Part shown: piece by piece, positions 22,805 through 30,732 of the stretch
Layout: each line of letters begins with the position of its first letter
Position numbering within the stretch: the stretch's first letter is position 1
NCBI GenBank assembly: GCA_904501915.1
Contig: CAJGCV010000003.1
Span: 1-41,001 of the forward strand
From: an uncultured Akkermansia sp.
Lineage (GTDB): Bacteria; Verrucomicrobiota; Verrucomicrobiia; Verrucomicrobiales; Akkermansiaceae
Length of the DNA: 41,001 nucleotides
Direction of reading: 5' to 3'
The notes under the pieces: model-generated
What the model was told of the DNA's origin: nothing
Databases searched by the model: none
Seen by the model: the letters and a program-made list of their open reading frames with translations, nothing else
Made by a program: the position numbers and the translations under genes

Positions 22805-23772
22805 GATTCAGAAACGGTTTGTGAAGCAGCGGCTGCTTTAGCCTTGGCAAGAAGTTCCTGGGCTTCAGCCGCAGCTTCGGGGTTAAGTTTCTTCTGGCGA
22901 ATAACGTCCTCAAAACAGAAGATGGCAGAAGTATATTCGTGTGAGCGCTCCAGATAATAACGACCCACTTCCAACTGCTGGCTAATCATGAGGCGTTCCA
23001 TGTTGGAAGCTTCAGAGAGCGCCTTGCGTGCTTCCGGATGTTTCGGGAAACGCAGGGAGAATTCCTCAAAAGCTTCGCGGGCATTGCTGAGATTGACCAG
23101 GTTGTTATCGCCGCGCGTATGATTATTGGCCCAGAGCTGGGCAACCATCATCTGCGCTTCCGGAGCAAACTTGCTGTCGGGATACCGCTCCACCAGCCTG
23201 GCATACTCCATGCGGGCTTCCTCTGGGCGCCCCTGGTCTACCAGGAACTTGGCCAGGATGGAGGTTGCCGTGGCAGCCATGTCATTATAGGGCGCTTTTT
23301 CAACAATTTCGCGCAACCAATTCACCACAACGCTGGACTCCATGGTCGTGTTCCATGCACCCCAGAATACAGGAACTGACAATTTGCCATTCGCAGCATC
23401 CATAGCCATGGCAAGCTGACGATTCAAGGCATCCTCGTACAGCTCGCTCTGCGGATATCGGTCAATCAATTTTGCGTATTCCTTGAATGCATCCCGATAA
23501 TCCTCGGTTGCTTCAAACGAACGCCCCAGCAGGTAACGGGCTTCCGCGGCATTGGGAGCAAGCATGTGATACCGCACAATCTCTTTCAGCGCAGAGCGAG
23601 ACTGCGCCATCTTCCCTTCACTCTGGTACGCTTTTGCCTCAGCCATCAGAGCATCAGCTTCGGGGTCGACAGCCTTCACGTGACCAACAGGGGGCGGGCC
23701 ATCGAACGAATCACACATTGGCAACAGCAGCGCAGAAGCCGCACAAAGGCGTAACAGTAGCATCTTTTTCAT
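22801..23772 (-). CDS. BamD-like TPR outer-membrane assembly protein
   Basis: A 323-residue secreted protein rich in tetratricopeptide-type repeats: EARYLLGRSFEATEDYRDAFKEYAKLIDRYP and ARMEYARLVERYPDSKFAPEAQMMVAQLW (about residues 65-130 and 190-225) have the BamD/YbgF spacing. BamD is a lipoprotein of the beta-barrel assembly complex. The signal peptide ends LLLPMCDSF; this has a Cys but Met at -1, a poor lipobox, so lipidation is uncertain. I use ATG 23772 because the promoter lies right above it. The overlap with lptE fits an outer-membrane biogenesis operon. Confidence 0.7.
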   Translation of the reverse strand: MKKMLLLRLCAASALLLPMCDSFDGPPPVGHVKAVDPEADALMAEAKAYQSEGKMAQSRSALKEIVRYHMLAPNAAEARYLLGRSFEATEDYRDAFKEYAKLIDRYPQSELYEDALNRQLAMAMDAANGKLSVPVFWGAWNTTMESSVVVNWLREIVEKAPYNDMAATATSILAKFLVDQGRPEEARMEYARLVERYPDSKFAPEAQMMVAQLWANNHTRGDNNLVNLSNAREAFEEFSLRFPKHPEARKALSEASNMERLMISQQLEVGRYYLERSHEYTSAIFCFEDVIRQKKLNPEAAAEAQELLAKAKAAAASQTVSES

Positions 23773-23781
23773 GTCTGTGTA

Positions 23782-23811
23782 AGAATAGCATGTTCGCCCC
23801 CCGTTTTGCAA
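23782..23811 (-). promoter_or_regulatory. Promoter of the bamD-like/lptE/rsmI operon
   Basis: Minus-strand -35 TTGCAA (23811-23806), 18-base spacer, -10 TATTCT (23787-23782), nine bases before ATG 23772; leader of two or three bases. Confidence 0.6.
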
Positions 23812-23901
23812 GTGCAAATGTACGCGCGATTGTGTCTTATCGTCAAATTTCGAACCTACCTGTTACGAAACAGAACAAGCCGGTAAGAGTCCATACTTCA
23901 T

Positions 23902-24408
23902 ATGAAATTACAGAGCGTTATTCATTGGTTGTTCAAACGCAAATCAGTTTCTGGAATTGATGACACGCCACAAAGCAATGTCACTCTGAGCCGCTACATG
24001 GGGAGATGGTATGAACATGCTCGTTTTGAAAACTGGTTTGAAGCGGGTATGGAACAGGTTTACACCGATTACATCGAATGCCGGGATGGCTCGATTTCCG
24101 TAGTGAACCACGGCATAACAGACAAAGGAATAAACAAGGAGGCAAAAGGAAAAGCCTACCTCGTATCACCAGGCGAGCTGCGAGTCTCGTTTGTTCCCCC
24201 GTATTGGTGGTTCAAAGCACCATACCGCATACTATACACCGCTCCGGATTATTCTGCAGCGCTGGTTTCAGGCGAGGGAGACGAATACCTCTGGCTTCTC
24301 ACCCGGCAGAAACATCCGGACAGCAAATGCATTGCCACGCTGGTACGGGAAGCAAGGTTGCGCGGATTTGACACCTCGCGCCTGCGCTATACCAGCCATG
24401 GCGGCTAG
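23902..24408 (+). CDS. Lipocalin of the Blc group
   Basis: A 168-residue protein with the lipocalin first motif GRWYEHARFENWFE (about 34-47), YTDYIECRDGSISVVNHG, and the later motif YDYLWLLTR-like stretch DEYLWLLTRQKHP. Bacterial lipocalins of this group bind lysophospholipids or fatty acids and are usually lipoproteins. Here the N terminus (MKLQSVIHWLFKRKSVSG) lacks a signal peptide with a lipobox Cys, so it may be cytoplasmic or tethered by an amphipathic helix. I found no confident promoter; a CATACT box lies four bases before the ATG. It converges on the barrel gene three bases later. Confidence 0.85.
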   Translation: MKLQSVIHWLFKRKSVSGIDDTPQSNVTLSRYMGRWYEHARFENWFEAGMEQVYTDYIECRDGSISVVNHGITDKGINKEAKGKAYLVSPGELRVSFVPPYWWFKAPYRILYTAPDYSAALVSGEGDEYLWLLTRQKHPDSKCIATLVREARLRGFDTSRLRYTSHGG

Positions 24409-24411
24409 GCA

Positions 24412-25356
24412 TCAGAACCGGAAATCCACGCTTCCGGAAACATAGAAACCAGGCTGATAGTGGTGGCTTTCATCTCTATCCCGGTCAGCATTGAATTCAC
24501 ATACATCCACAGCCGTTGTCAGCACGCAGCCTGCAGACAGACTCACCACACGCTTGCTCTGCCCGGGATGGGAAAAGTCATACTCTGAGGTCAGGCCTGC
24601 CACCAGAGAGCGCACTCGTAACAAACGCGTCCCCTGCGGCATTTCCACAGCCCAGGAACCGCCCTCGCCCTGAACAAAAGCCCCCAGGCTGAGTCCCTGC
24701 CCCATATCACGCATAGCCCGGATGCTGTATCCGGACATGGAAAGAGTCCATTCTGGTGTCATCTGCCAGTCAAAGGAAAAAACCGGCATCACATTCCAGG
24801 CACCTGCGTACGGGGCATACGCCAGGCCCACCGAATAGTTGAATGTTTCGCTATGCTGAATGCGGTAACTCGCCATCAGATTCATATGAAAGCTATGTGC
24901 ACTCTGCGCAAAATCCGAATCAAACGAAGGAGAGGCAGCCAGTATGATGACGTTGTCATTCTGGCGAGGCACAATGACAGATACGGGGATTGAGAAATGA
25001 TACAAATCATTATGCTTCACATCCAGGTTGCCGGAGGTCTCCAACAGAGTCACATCCGCATTGATGGAAGCGTTGAACATCCATTTCTCGCCACCTGAAC
25101 GCCGGGGGTCAGCCAAAGGCAGACAAAGGCTGTATTGCTGCCAGCTCAGAGAAGAACCACCATGCCGTTCCCGCATTCTGGAAACATATTCCGCAGACAA
25201 GAAACTGGGAATCATCCCGGTATCAGGCAATTCATGCCGCCATTCGTTACTAAGCTCCTGAGCCAGCGCGGAGGTATCATCCAGCCATTCAGAGAACAAA
25301 GTCTCGGCAGATGCAACGGAAGCCAGCATCGGCAATAATAGCAGAATCTTCTTCAT
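24412..25356 (-). CDS. Predicted outer-membrane beta-barrel protein
   Basis: A 314-residue precursor starting at ATG 25356 with signal peptide KKILLLLPMLASVASA-ET. The rest has alternating hydrophobic residues and aromatic belts (FNYSVGLAYAPYAG, WTLSMSGYSIRAM) and ends in a barrel-type C-terminal strand GFYVSGSVDFRF with terminal Phe, the signal for the BAM complex. About ten to twelve strands can be counted. It looks like the DUF6268-type barrel proteins, but I do not assign a function. It has its own promoter, divergent from the peptidase-like gene. Confidence 0.65.
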   Translation of the reverse strand: MKKILLLLPMLASVASAETLFSEWLDDTSALAQELSNEWRHELPDTGMIPSFLSAEYVSRMRERHGGSSLSWQQYSLCLPLADPRRSGGEKWMFNASINADVTLLETSGNLDVKHNDLYHFSIPVSVIVPRQNDNVIILAASPSFDSDFAQSAHSFHMNLMASYRIQHSETFNYSVGLAYAPYAGAWNVMPVFSFDWQMTPEWTLSMSGYSIRAMRDMGQGLSLGAFVQGEGGSWAVEMPQGTRLLRVRSLVAGLTSEYDFSHPGQSKRVVSLSAGCVLTTAVDVCEFNADRDRDESHHYQPGFYVSGSVDFRF

Positions 25357-25365
25357 AGCATTGGT

Positions 25366-25394
25366 ATAGTACCACCAAATCGTGAATACTTCAA
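25366..25394 (-). promoter_or_regulatory. Promoter of the barrel gene
   Basis: Minus-strand -35 TTGAAG (25394-25389), 17-base spacer, -10 TACTAT (25371-25366), nine bases before ATG 25356, so a leader of only two or three bases. Confidence 0.6.
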
Positions 25395-25439
25395 GCTTAT
25401 TAGACAAGTAACATTTCCTGTCATCCCGCTTCTTTGGAC

Positions 25440-25468
25440 TTGATTGATACCGTTCATCCACATACACT
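25440..25468 (+). promoter_or_regulatory. Promoter of the cysteine-hydrolase-like gene
   Basis: -35 TTGATT (25440-25445), 17-base spacer, -10 TACACT (25463-25468), 13 bases before ATG 25482. It excludes the longer open frame from 25434. Confidence 0.65.
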
Positions 25469-25481
25469 CCGTTCTGAGTCT

Positions 25482-26297
25482 ATGCGTCTTTTGCTATATT
25501 CACTTGTACTGCTGATAAGCTGCAGCATCTGGAGCAACGCCGCGCCTGAACTCAAGGCACGGCGCACGGGTTCTATGCAGCAGGCATACCCGTGGTGGAA
25601 GAGCATGCAATCCGCCATCATGAGCCTTCAGCGCCACGGCGCAGGTAAATACAGCATCAGCCAGAGAGCTAAAGATGCCCTGGTGAACTCGTTCTCCTGG
25701 AATGAAGCGCAAAAACGCCCACGCCTGAATGCTCGGGCAGCACGGCCATCATTCTGTTCATCCGCTGTATGGGTAGCCACACTGGCGGCCCTGCTGCAGT
25801 GGGAAGAACAAAACCGCGCGCGTGCCATCTCTGCAGAATCCTGGCAGGCGCTACTGCCGCATCTGGACAAAGATGGCATAGGTCCCTGGGGTTATGCAAA
25901 CGCCAACGGCCCGGGCTTTGCGCTGCTGGTACACAGGCTGGGAGCAGGCGTCAACTTTACGGATTGGAACAAGGCCCGCCCATCCGATGTGCTTAAAATC
26001 TGGTGGAACGAACACATCGGTGGCAAGGAGAGAGGCCACATTGTCATTCTTGTGAAAGACGAGGGGGACACCGCCTGTGTCTGGTCATCGCACATGGCGA
26101 AGGACGGACAACCAGGAGGCTACGGTATACGTCGCGTTCCTAAAAGCGAAATGAAGCGGGTACTTTTTTCGCGCATCACCCGCCCTGCAGCATTCAACCG
26201 CGCAGCTGATCTGCCGGATGACCCCTGGCTTACAGGCTTAATGACGCAGAGCACCACTTGGGAAGAATGCGTCAAACGCTGTCGCATTCAACACTGA
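25482..26297 (+). CDS. Secreted protein with an NlpC/P60- or CHAP-like cysteine-hydrolase pattern
   Basis: A 271-residue precursor with a signal peptide (MRLLLYSLVLLISCSIWSNA). The motif PSFCSSAVWVATL (Cys about 92) resembles the nucleophile helix of papain-like cell-wall hydrolases, and GHIVILVKDEGD (about 186-197) matches the His-containing strand; WSSHMAKDGQPGGYG follows. NlpC/P60 and CHAP proteins cut peptidoglycan peptides, which would fit a secreted protein. The match is by pattern only and the third catalytic residue is not clear. It ends one base before the stop of the converging HAD gene. Confidence 0.55.
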   Translation: MRLLLYSLVLLISCSIWSNAAPELKARRTGSMQQAYPWWKSMQSAIMSLQRHGAGKYSISQRAKDALVNSFSWNEAQKRPRLNARAARPSFCSSAVWVATLAALLQWEEQNRARAISAESWQALLPHLDKDGIGPWGYANANGPGFALLVHRLGAGVNFTDWNKARPSDVLKIWWNEHIGGKERGHIVILVKDEGDTACVWSSHMAKDGQPGGYGIRRVPKSEMKRVLFSRITRPAAFNRAADLPDDPWLTGLMTQSTTWEECVKRCRIQH

Positions 26298-26298
26298 T

Positions 26299-26925
26299 TC
26301 AGTCTCTCACAGGAGCGCACTCACCCACACGCACCCAGGCCATACCACCTGCCATGGCTGCCTGAATCCCGGGTTCTGCATCCTCAAACACCACACACTC
26401 CTGCGGAGCAACACCCATCTGGCTGGCGCAAAGCAGGAAAATATCGGGTCGGGGCTTGCCGTAGCCGGGCGGCACATCTGCCGGGGTCACCATGATGCTG
26501 AACAAATCGGCAATGCCGGCAGATTCGAGCGTCTCCATCGCTCCGGAAGGCATGCTGCCGGTCCCTATGGCATAGGGGATTCCCTTTTCCTTAAGCTGGC
26601 GCACCAGTGCCACGGTTTCCGGAATAACGGGCAGCGTTTCATGCGTCAACAGCCAGGCATAGCGATTGCGTTTTTCCTCTGCCACGATTTCCGGTTCCAT
26701 GTGCAGGCCGTATGTGGCATTCAAATCGGCCACAATGTCCGGGGCTGCCATACCACCATGTGCCACAAACTCTTCCCATTGGAACACCTCGTGCGGGGCA
26801 CCGTGCTTCTGCAGAGCCCAGCGCCAGGCGCGGTAGTGCGTGGGCATGCTGTCCACCAGCGTGCCGTCCAGATCGAAAATGTATCCGGCGTATTCTTTTT
26901 CCGGCAATATCACGCGTGCACTCAT
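26299..26925 (-). CDS. HAD-family phosphatase, beta-phosphoglucomutase/fructose-1-phosphatase type
   Basis: A 208-residue cytoplasmic HAD-IA enzyme. Motif I FDLDGTLVDSMP (residues 17-28) carries both catalytic Asp residues, motif II is GTGSMPSG, the lysine is in YGKPRPDIFL and motif IV is VFEDAEPGIQAA. The four-helix cap between motifs I and II is typical of YqaB-like sugar-phosphate phosphatases. Its ATG overlaps the ktrA stop (TAATG at 26925), so it sits in the potassium operon, although a link to potassium is not obvious. Confidence 0.85.
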   Translation of the reverse strand: MSARVILPEKEYAGYIFDLDGTLVDSMPTHYRAWRWALQKHGAPHEVFQWEEFVAHGGMAAPDIVADLNATYGLHMEPEIVAEEKRNRYAWLLTHETLPVIPETVALVRQLKEKGIPYAIGTGSMPSGAMETLESAGIADLFSIMVTPADVPPGYGKPRPDIFLLCASQMGVAPQECVVFEDAEPGIQAAMAGGMAWVRVGECAPVRD

Positions 26926-27638
26926 TATTCGCCCTGTAAGTCAAATTTTTCTACGAAACGCTGCAAATCGGCATCCTTACCGAAGAGCACCAGTACATCG
27001 CCCACCTGGAATTCCAGATTAGCATCCGGCGTATCAATCACCGGCTGCTCGGGCTCAGAGAGCACATCATCCGGCGTGGGGTTCTCCTTCACCTTACCGC
27101 GGCGTACCGTGAGCAGGTTCAGGTGGTACTCTGAACGCAACCCTACCTCCAGCAGCTTGCGCCCCACCCAATCAGCCGGCAGGCGCACATCTGCCAGTGA
27201 ATGGGTAGCATCCATGCGGCGCAGGCGCATCAGCCCCTCATTGGTGAATCGGGCGGCCAGCTGGCGGGCGGCTACATCCTCCACCCGGATAAGATCACTC
27301 ACGCCGATGAGTTTCAGCAATTTACCATGCAATTCATTCACGCTGCGCGTAAGCAGATTGGTGACACCCAGTTCTTTCAACTGAGCCGTGATGAGCAGAT
27401 TGCGTTCAAACTGCTCACCTACGGCAACAATAACGTATGTATCATCACCCACCAGCTCCAGCTGCCGCAGCACGCGGATATCCGTAGCATCGCCCACCAG
27501 CGCATAGGTGACACGGTCTTTAAGTTCTGTAATGACAGCTTCCCGCTCGTCGAGGATGGTGACCTCAAATCCCAGGTCAGCCAGATGCAAGGCAAGAGCA
27601 CGGCCAAACTGGCCAATACCAATGATAACGAATTTCAT
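26925..27638 (-). CDS. ktrA: Potassium uptake regulator KtrA/TrkA
   Basis: A 237-residue RCK protein. The N-terminal Rossmann fold has VIIGIGQFGRALA, with the acidic residue at the end of the second strand (VTILDERE), and binds ATP/ADP or NAD. The C-terminal RCK_C lobe follows from about residue 145. It includes an extra charged loop (GKVKENPTPDDVLSEPEQPV) not usual for the roughly 220-residue KtrA. It gates the KtrB channel from the cytoplasm. The gene lies nine bases after ktrB and overlaps the HAD gene. Confidence 0.93.
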   Translation of the reverse strand: MKFVIIGIGQFGRALALHLADLGFEVTILDEREAVITELKDRVTYALVGDATDIRVLRQLELVGDDTYVIVAVGEQFERNLLITAQLKELGVTNLLTRSVNELHGKLLKLIGVSDLIRVEDVAARQLAARFTNEGLMRLRRMDATHSLADVRLPADWVGRKLLEVGLRSEYHLNLLTVRRGKVKENPTPDDVLSEPEQPVIDTPDANLEFQVGDVLVLFGKDADLQRFVEKFDLQGE

Positions 27639-27647
27639 AACAAAGAA

Positions 27648-29471
27648 TCAGGTAAGGGGTAAACGGGTTTCAGGCAGGCGAATGGGCGAGGGCTCCTGCT
27701 GGCGGATAAAGATAAGCATGAATGTGAACATACCCACACGCCCGAAGAGCATATTCAGAGATATAAGAAGTTTGGAAATATCAGAAACCTGAGGCAGCGC
27801 CCCTAGTTCAAAGCCCGTGGTGGTATAGGCACTCACCTCCATAAAGAGCATTTTCACCAGGCCATGCGGCTGCTGCGCCACTGCGGGCTCGAGCAGGAGC
27901 AACACCAGGGTGGTGAAGACAATCCAGAAAATGGAAAGCACCACTGTGGCCATGGCTCGCTCCACCGTGTTGCGGGCAATGCGCCGGTTGTGCATTTCGA
28001 CATCCTGCCTGCCTTTCAACACGCGGTATACCTCCAGCAGACACAGAGCAAACACCGGTGCGTACACTCCACCGCCCGTACCTGCCGGATTACCGCCCAC
28101 AAACATCAGGAGCGCAAGGAAAAGCTGGTACACCGGGCCATAATCAGCTATATCAGTCAAGGCAAAGCCAGCAGAACGCCCGATGGCATTCCAGAGAGAT
28201 TCCCACAGGTTGAAACAACCACTATCACGATGCACAGAAGGCTCAAATGCACCGAGCAGTGTGAGCCCCAGCGTGCCGCACAGCATCACAATAAGCATCA
28301 CCCGGAGCACCAGCCACGAATTTGTGCTCCAGCGTTTAGCGGTGCGCTTGCCGGAAAGCCGCTGCTTCAGGCGGGTGATACCTTCCAGGTACACACCGAA
28401 GCCGACTGTACCTATCAGCACCAGCAGCATCATGACAGCCTGCACGAGCCGGTTATCGGCCACGCCGGCCTGCTCCATACCCGCCGGAAATATGGTGATG
28501 CCGGCATTGCAGAACGATGACACAGCATGAAACACGGCGTATCCCAACAAATGCTCCTGGGGGAAGCCGGGCTGATCTTTCCACAGATAATACAGGCATA
28601 TTGCACCGACAGCTTCTGCGGTCAGTGTCACATAAAAGACGGCTCGCAGCAATGCCGGTACGATATTAACGCCCTGCTGGTCCAACATACCGGAAACGGA
28701 CATGCTATCGCGCACGGCAAGGCGTTTACCCACCATCATGAGCACAAAGTATGAGAAGGTCATCACGCCGATAGCACCCACCTGAATATCCAGCATGATT
28801 ACCAGTTTACCCAGCGGCGTGAATGTACTTGCCACATCCACGGAAGTCAGGCCGGTAATAGAAGTGGCAGACGCACAGGTAAAGAGAGCATCAACAAGTG
28901 ATATCGGCTCATAGGTAGCACCAGGTGTCAGCAGAATCAGCGTACTGAGCAGCACCAGTACCACCATATAGGTGAAGAAGCGCATGGCGGGAGACCAGCG
29001 GCTGCCGCCTTTCACCGGGCTGCTGCGTCTGGCACGGATAATAGCCCCTATGGAGCCTATGGAAAAGCCACCCAGCAGGAAACTGCACACCAGGCTTGCA
29101 AGAAAGGCCCAGCGATCAAAAACAGCCCACACTCCGCCGTAAAAAATGAGAGACGCAATGACACCCACCAGCAACTGCACCCACAGAAAGCGCCCAGGAA
29201 GGCCATAACGCACCCATTCCATCACAAGATGCAGGAAAACAACCAGCGTGTTAAACCAGACCAACCCGCAAAGTAGCAGATGCGATGCCCCGACAAAGGC
29301 ATCACGCTCTGCCGGAGAATTAGCCACTCCCTCAAAGCACGCTTCCCACAAAACAACAAAAAGCACCAGAATGCCGGAAATCAATTCCGGCAACTCAAGT
29401 GCTCTGTGGCGGTGTTCTTTCTGACTTTGAGGTATCACTCGCGGAGTATTATAGCAAAGATTGCGCCACAT
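27648..29471 (-). CDS. ktrB: Potassium transporter KtrB/TrkH
   Basis: A 607-residue membrane protein with the four pore loops of the Trk/Ktr superfamily. The filter glycines are in ATSITGLTS (about 205), CNAGITIF (about 322), RSAGFALT (about 435) and YTTTGFELG (about 550). Beyond the usual eight pore helices there is an N-terminal extension of about 170 residues with roughly four more helices, which makes it longer than the 450-residue KtrB of Bacillus or Vibrio. ATG 29471 is preferred to GTG 29480 because it starts shortly after the promoter. It moves K+ with Na+ in osmotic balance and is regulated by KtrA. Confidence 0.93.
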   Translation of the reverse strand: MWRNLCYNTPRVIPQSQKEHRHRALELPELISGILVLFVVLWEACFEGVANSPAERDAFVGASHLLLCGLVWFNTLVVFLHLVMEWVRYGLPGRFLWVQLLVGVIASLIFYGGVWAVFDRWAFLASLVCSFLLGGFSIGSIGAIIRARRSSPVKGGSRWSPAMRFFTYMVVLVLLSTLILLTPGATYEPISLVDALFTCASATSITGLTSVDVASTFTPLGKLVIMLDIQVGAIGVMTFSYFVLMMVGKRLAVRDSMSVSGMLDQQGVNIVPALLRAVFYVTLTAEAVGAICLYYLWKDQPGFPQEHLLGYAVFHAVSSFCNAGITIFPAGMEQAGVADNRLVQAVMMLLVLIGTVGFGVYLEGITRLKQRLSGKRTAKRWSTNSWLVLRVMLIVMLCGTLGLTLLGAFEPSVHRDSGCFNLWESLWNAIGRSAGFALTDIADYGPVYQLFLALLMFVGGNPAGTGGGVYAPVFALCLLEVYRVLKGRQDVEMHNRRIARNTVERAMATVVLSIFWIVFTTLVLLLLEPAVAQQPHGLVKMLFMEVSAYTTTGFELGALPQVSDISKLLISLNMLFGRVGMFTFMLIFIRQQEPSPIRLPETRLPLT

Positions 29472-29493
29472 GGCAAGCACAGCAACGCAAGTA

Positions 29494-29523
29494 ATTGTAT
29501 ATCAACAATAATACGTGCAACAA
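29494..29523 (-). promoter_or_regulatory. Promoter of ktrB-ktrA-HAD
   Basis: Minus-strand -35 TTGTTG (29523-29518), 18-base spacer, -10 TACAAT (29499-29494), 22 bases before ATG 29471. Confidence 0.55.
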
Positions 29524-29591
29524 CCACACACAATGACGCAAATCAAATCCCCGGCAGCTCATTCTCGCACTCTGTAAGCGAGCATATAAAA

Positions 29592-29622
29592 ACGGCACTG
29601 AACCACAGAGGAACAGTGCCGT
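29592..29622 (-). terminator. Intrinsic terminator of the bS22-like gene
   Basis: ACGGCACTG (29592-29600) pairs with CAGTGCCGT (29614-29622); the minus strand continues with TTTTTAT. A second small hairpin (CCTAAGC/GCTTAGG, 29652-29670) overlaps the stop codon. Confidence 0.8.
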
Positions 29623-29665
29623 GAAAAGAACAGCGTCGCTTGCGGACGTGGCCTAAGCGCGCAGC

Positions 29666-29770
29666 TTAGGACTTGTAACGCAAACGCTTCTTGTGGCGGT
29701 TCTGGCGCATGCGCTTGCTGCGCTTGTGCTTATTAATCTTAGCCTTACGTCTCTTCTTAAGCGATCCCAT
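29666..29770 (-). CDS. bS22/mS38-like small ribosomal protein (AURKAIP1/COX24 domain)
   Basis: A 34-residue protein that starts MGSLKKRRKAKINKHK and has the later core MRQNRHKKRLRY; 19 of 34 residues are Lys or Arg. This is the pattern of the AURKAIP1/COX24 domain, present in mitochondrial mS38 and bacterial bS22, which sits in the decoding region of the small ribosomal subunit. It was called from the start codon, composition and terminator, because it is too short for routine gene callers. A leader of about 67 bases precedes it, longer than for most genes here. Confidence 0.85.
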   Translation of the reverse strand: MGSLKKRRKAKINKHKRSKRMRQNRHKKRLRYKS

Positions 29771-29842
29771 AATGATTTATGTGTCGTTTGTTGTTTTCTC
29801 TATTGGGAGAATTGTCGGCGGCCCAGGGGGCTAACGGGGGAA

Positions 29843-29872
29843 TATGTAACTATCTTTTACCCGAAAAGTCAA
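29843..29872 (-). promoter_or_regulatory. Promoter of the bS22-like gene
   Basis: Minus-strand -35 TTGACT (29872-29867) with a weak -10, TACATA (29848-29843), at 18-base spacing. Confidence 0.4.
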
Positions 29873-29898
29873 GCCGAAAGCGAATTTTAAGACGGATT

Positions 29899-30732
29899 TT
29901 ATCCCCTTTCTGTCATGACTGACGCATGCCAGGCATGGAGGATTTCCATCACCCCTTCCGTCGAAGAAATGTAAGAGCCTCTGCTTTGCAGATATTCCAG
30001 CACCTCCGGATGAGCCGTTGCAGGAGCGCCGCAGAACGCCTCTGGGAACAAGCGGAATGCATGCATATCATTGTGTCCGTCGCCCAGCATGACCCAGCGG
30101 GAGCTGGGTACCTGCCACAGCCGCGCCACCGTCTGCAACGCCGTACCCTTGCTATAGCGGGCATCTGCCAGCCGCATATACCGCCCGGCGCGCTGGGCTG
30201 ATACACCCTGCTGCTCCGTTACAAAGGGCGCAAGAAACGCCATGATGGCATCCATCGTGGCAGAATTTTCGGCTTCAACAGAGAGAGGGTCCGTTTCCGC
30301 AATAATCCATGCGAGAGAAGGCTGGCGACGGCGCAATTCGGCCAGTTGAGCATGAAACAGGGGCTGCAGGCGATGGCGCACCTGCATATTGTGCTCATGG
30401 CAACGCTTATTGTGTTCCAGCAGAGGATGCACCACCCCATCTTCCCGGGATACGTAGACAAAACGCTCACAAGTACAGATGAAATCAGGCAGGAAGGGCG
30501 AACATGGCAGCAATTCTCCGCACAGATACGGAAGAGTCCGACCGGTGTTGATACCCCAGCGGACCCCCAGATGCCGCCACTGGCGCATCAACTCAAAAAA
30601 CTCCAGCGGAACCGGCTGCAAAGCATCACAAGAGCGCAGCGTTTCATCGTAATCCAGCGAAATAAGCCAGCGGCACTCACCGGCAAAGGGTAACGCCCTG
30701 CCCGGCAACACCTGGTTTTCCTCAACGGCCAT
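29899..30732 (-). CDS. HAD-family phosphatase, type IIB (Cof/trehalose-phosphatase-like)
   Basis: A 277-residue cytoplasmic protein. Motif I is SLDYDETL (about residues 24-31), motif II GINTGRT, the lysine lies in YSKGTALQTVARLW, and motif IV is MLGDGHNDMHAF. The large cap domain between motifs II and III is that of type IIB enzymes such as sucrose- and trehalose-phosphatases. The motif I second Asp is Glu (DYDET), a common exception in the group. ATG 30732 overlaps the end of the OmpA-like gene by 11 bases, so the genes are coupled. Confidence 0.75.
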   Translation of the reverse strand: MAVEENQVLPGRALPFAGECRWLISLDYDETLRSCDALQPVPLEFFELMRQWRHLGVRWGINTGRTLPYLCGELLPCSPFLPDFICTCERFVYVSREDGVVHPLLEHNKRCHEHNMQVRHRLQPLFHAQLAELRRRQPSLAWIIAETDPLSVEAENSATMDAIMAFLAPFVTEQQGVSAQRAGRYMRLADARYSKGTALQTVARLWQVPSSRWVMLGDGHNDMHAFRLFPEAFCGAPATAHPEVLEYLQSRGSYISSTEGVMEILHAWHASVMTERG

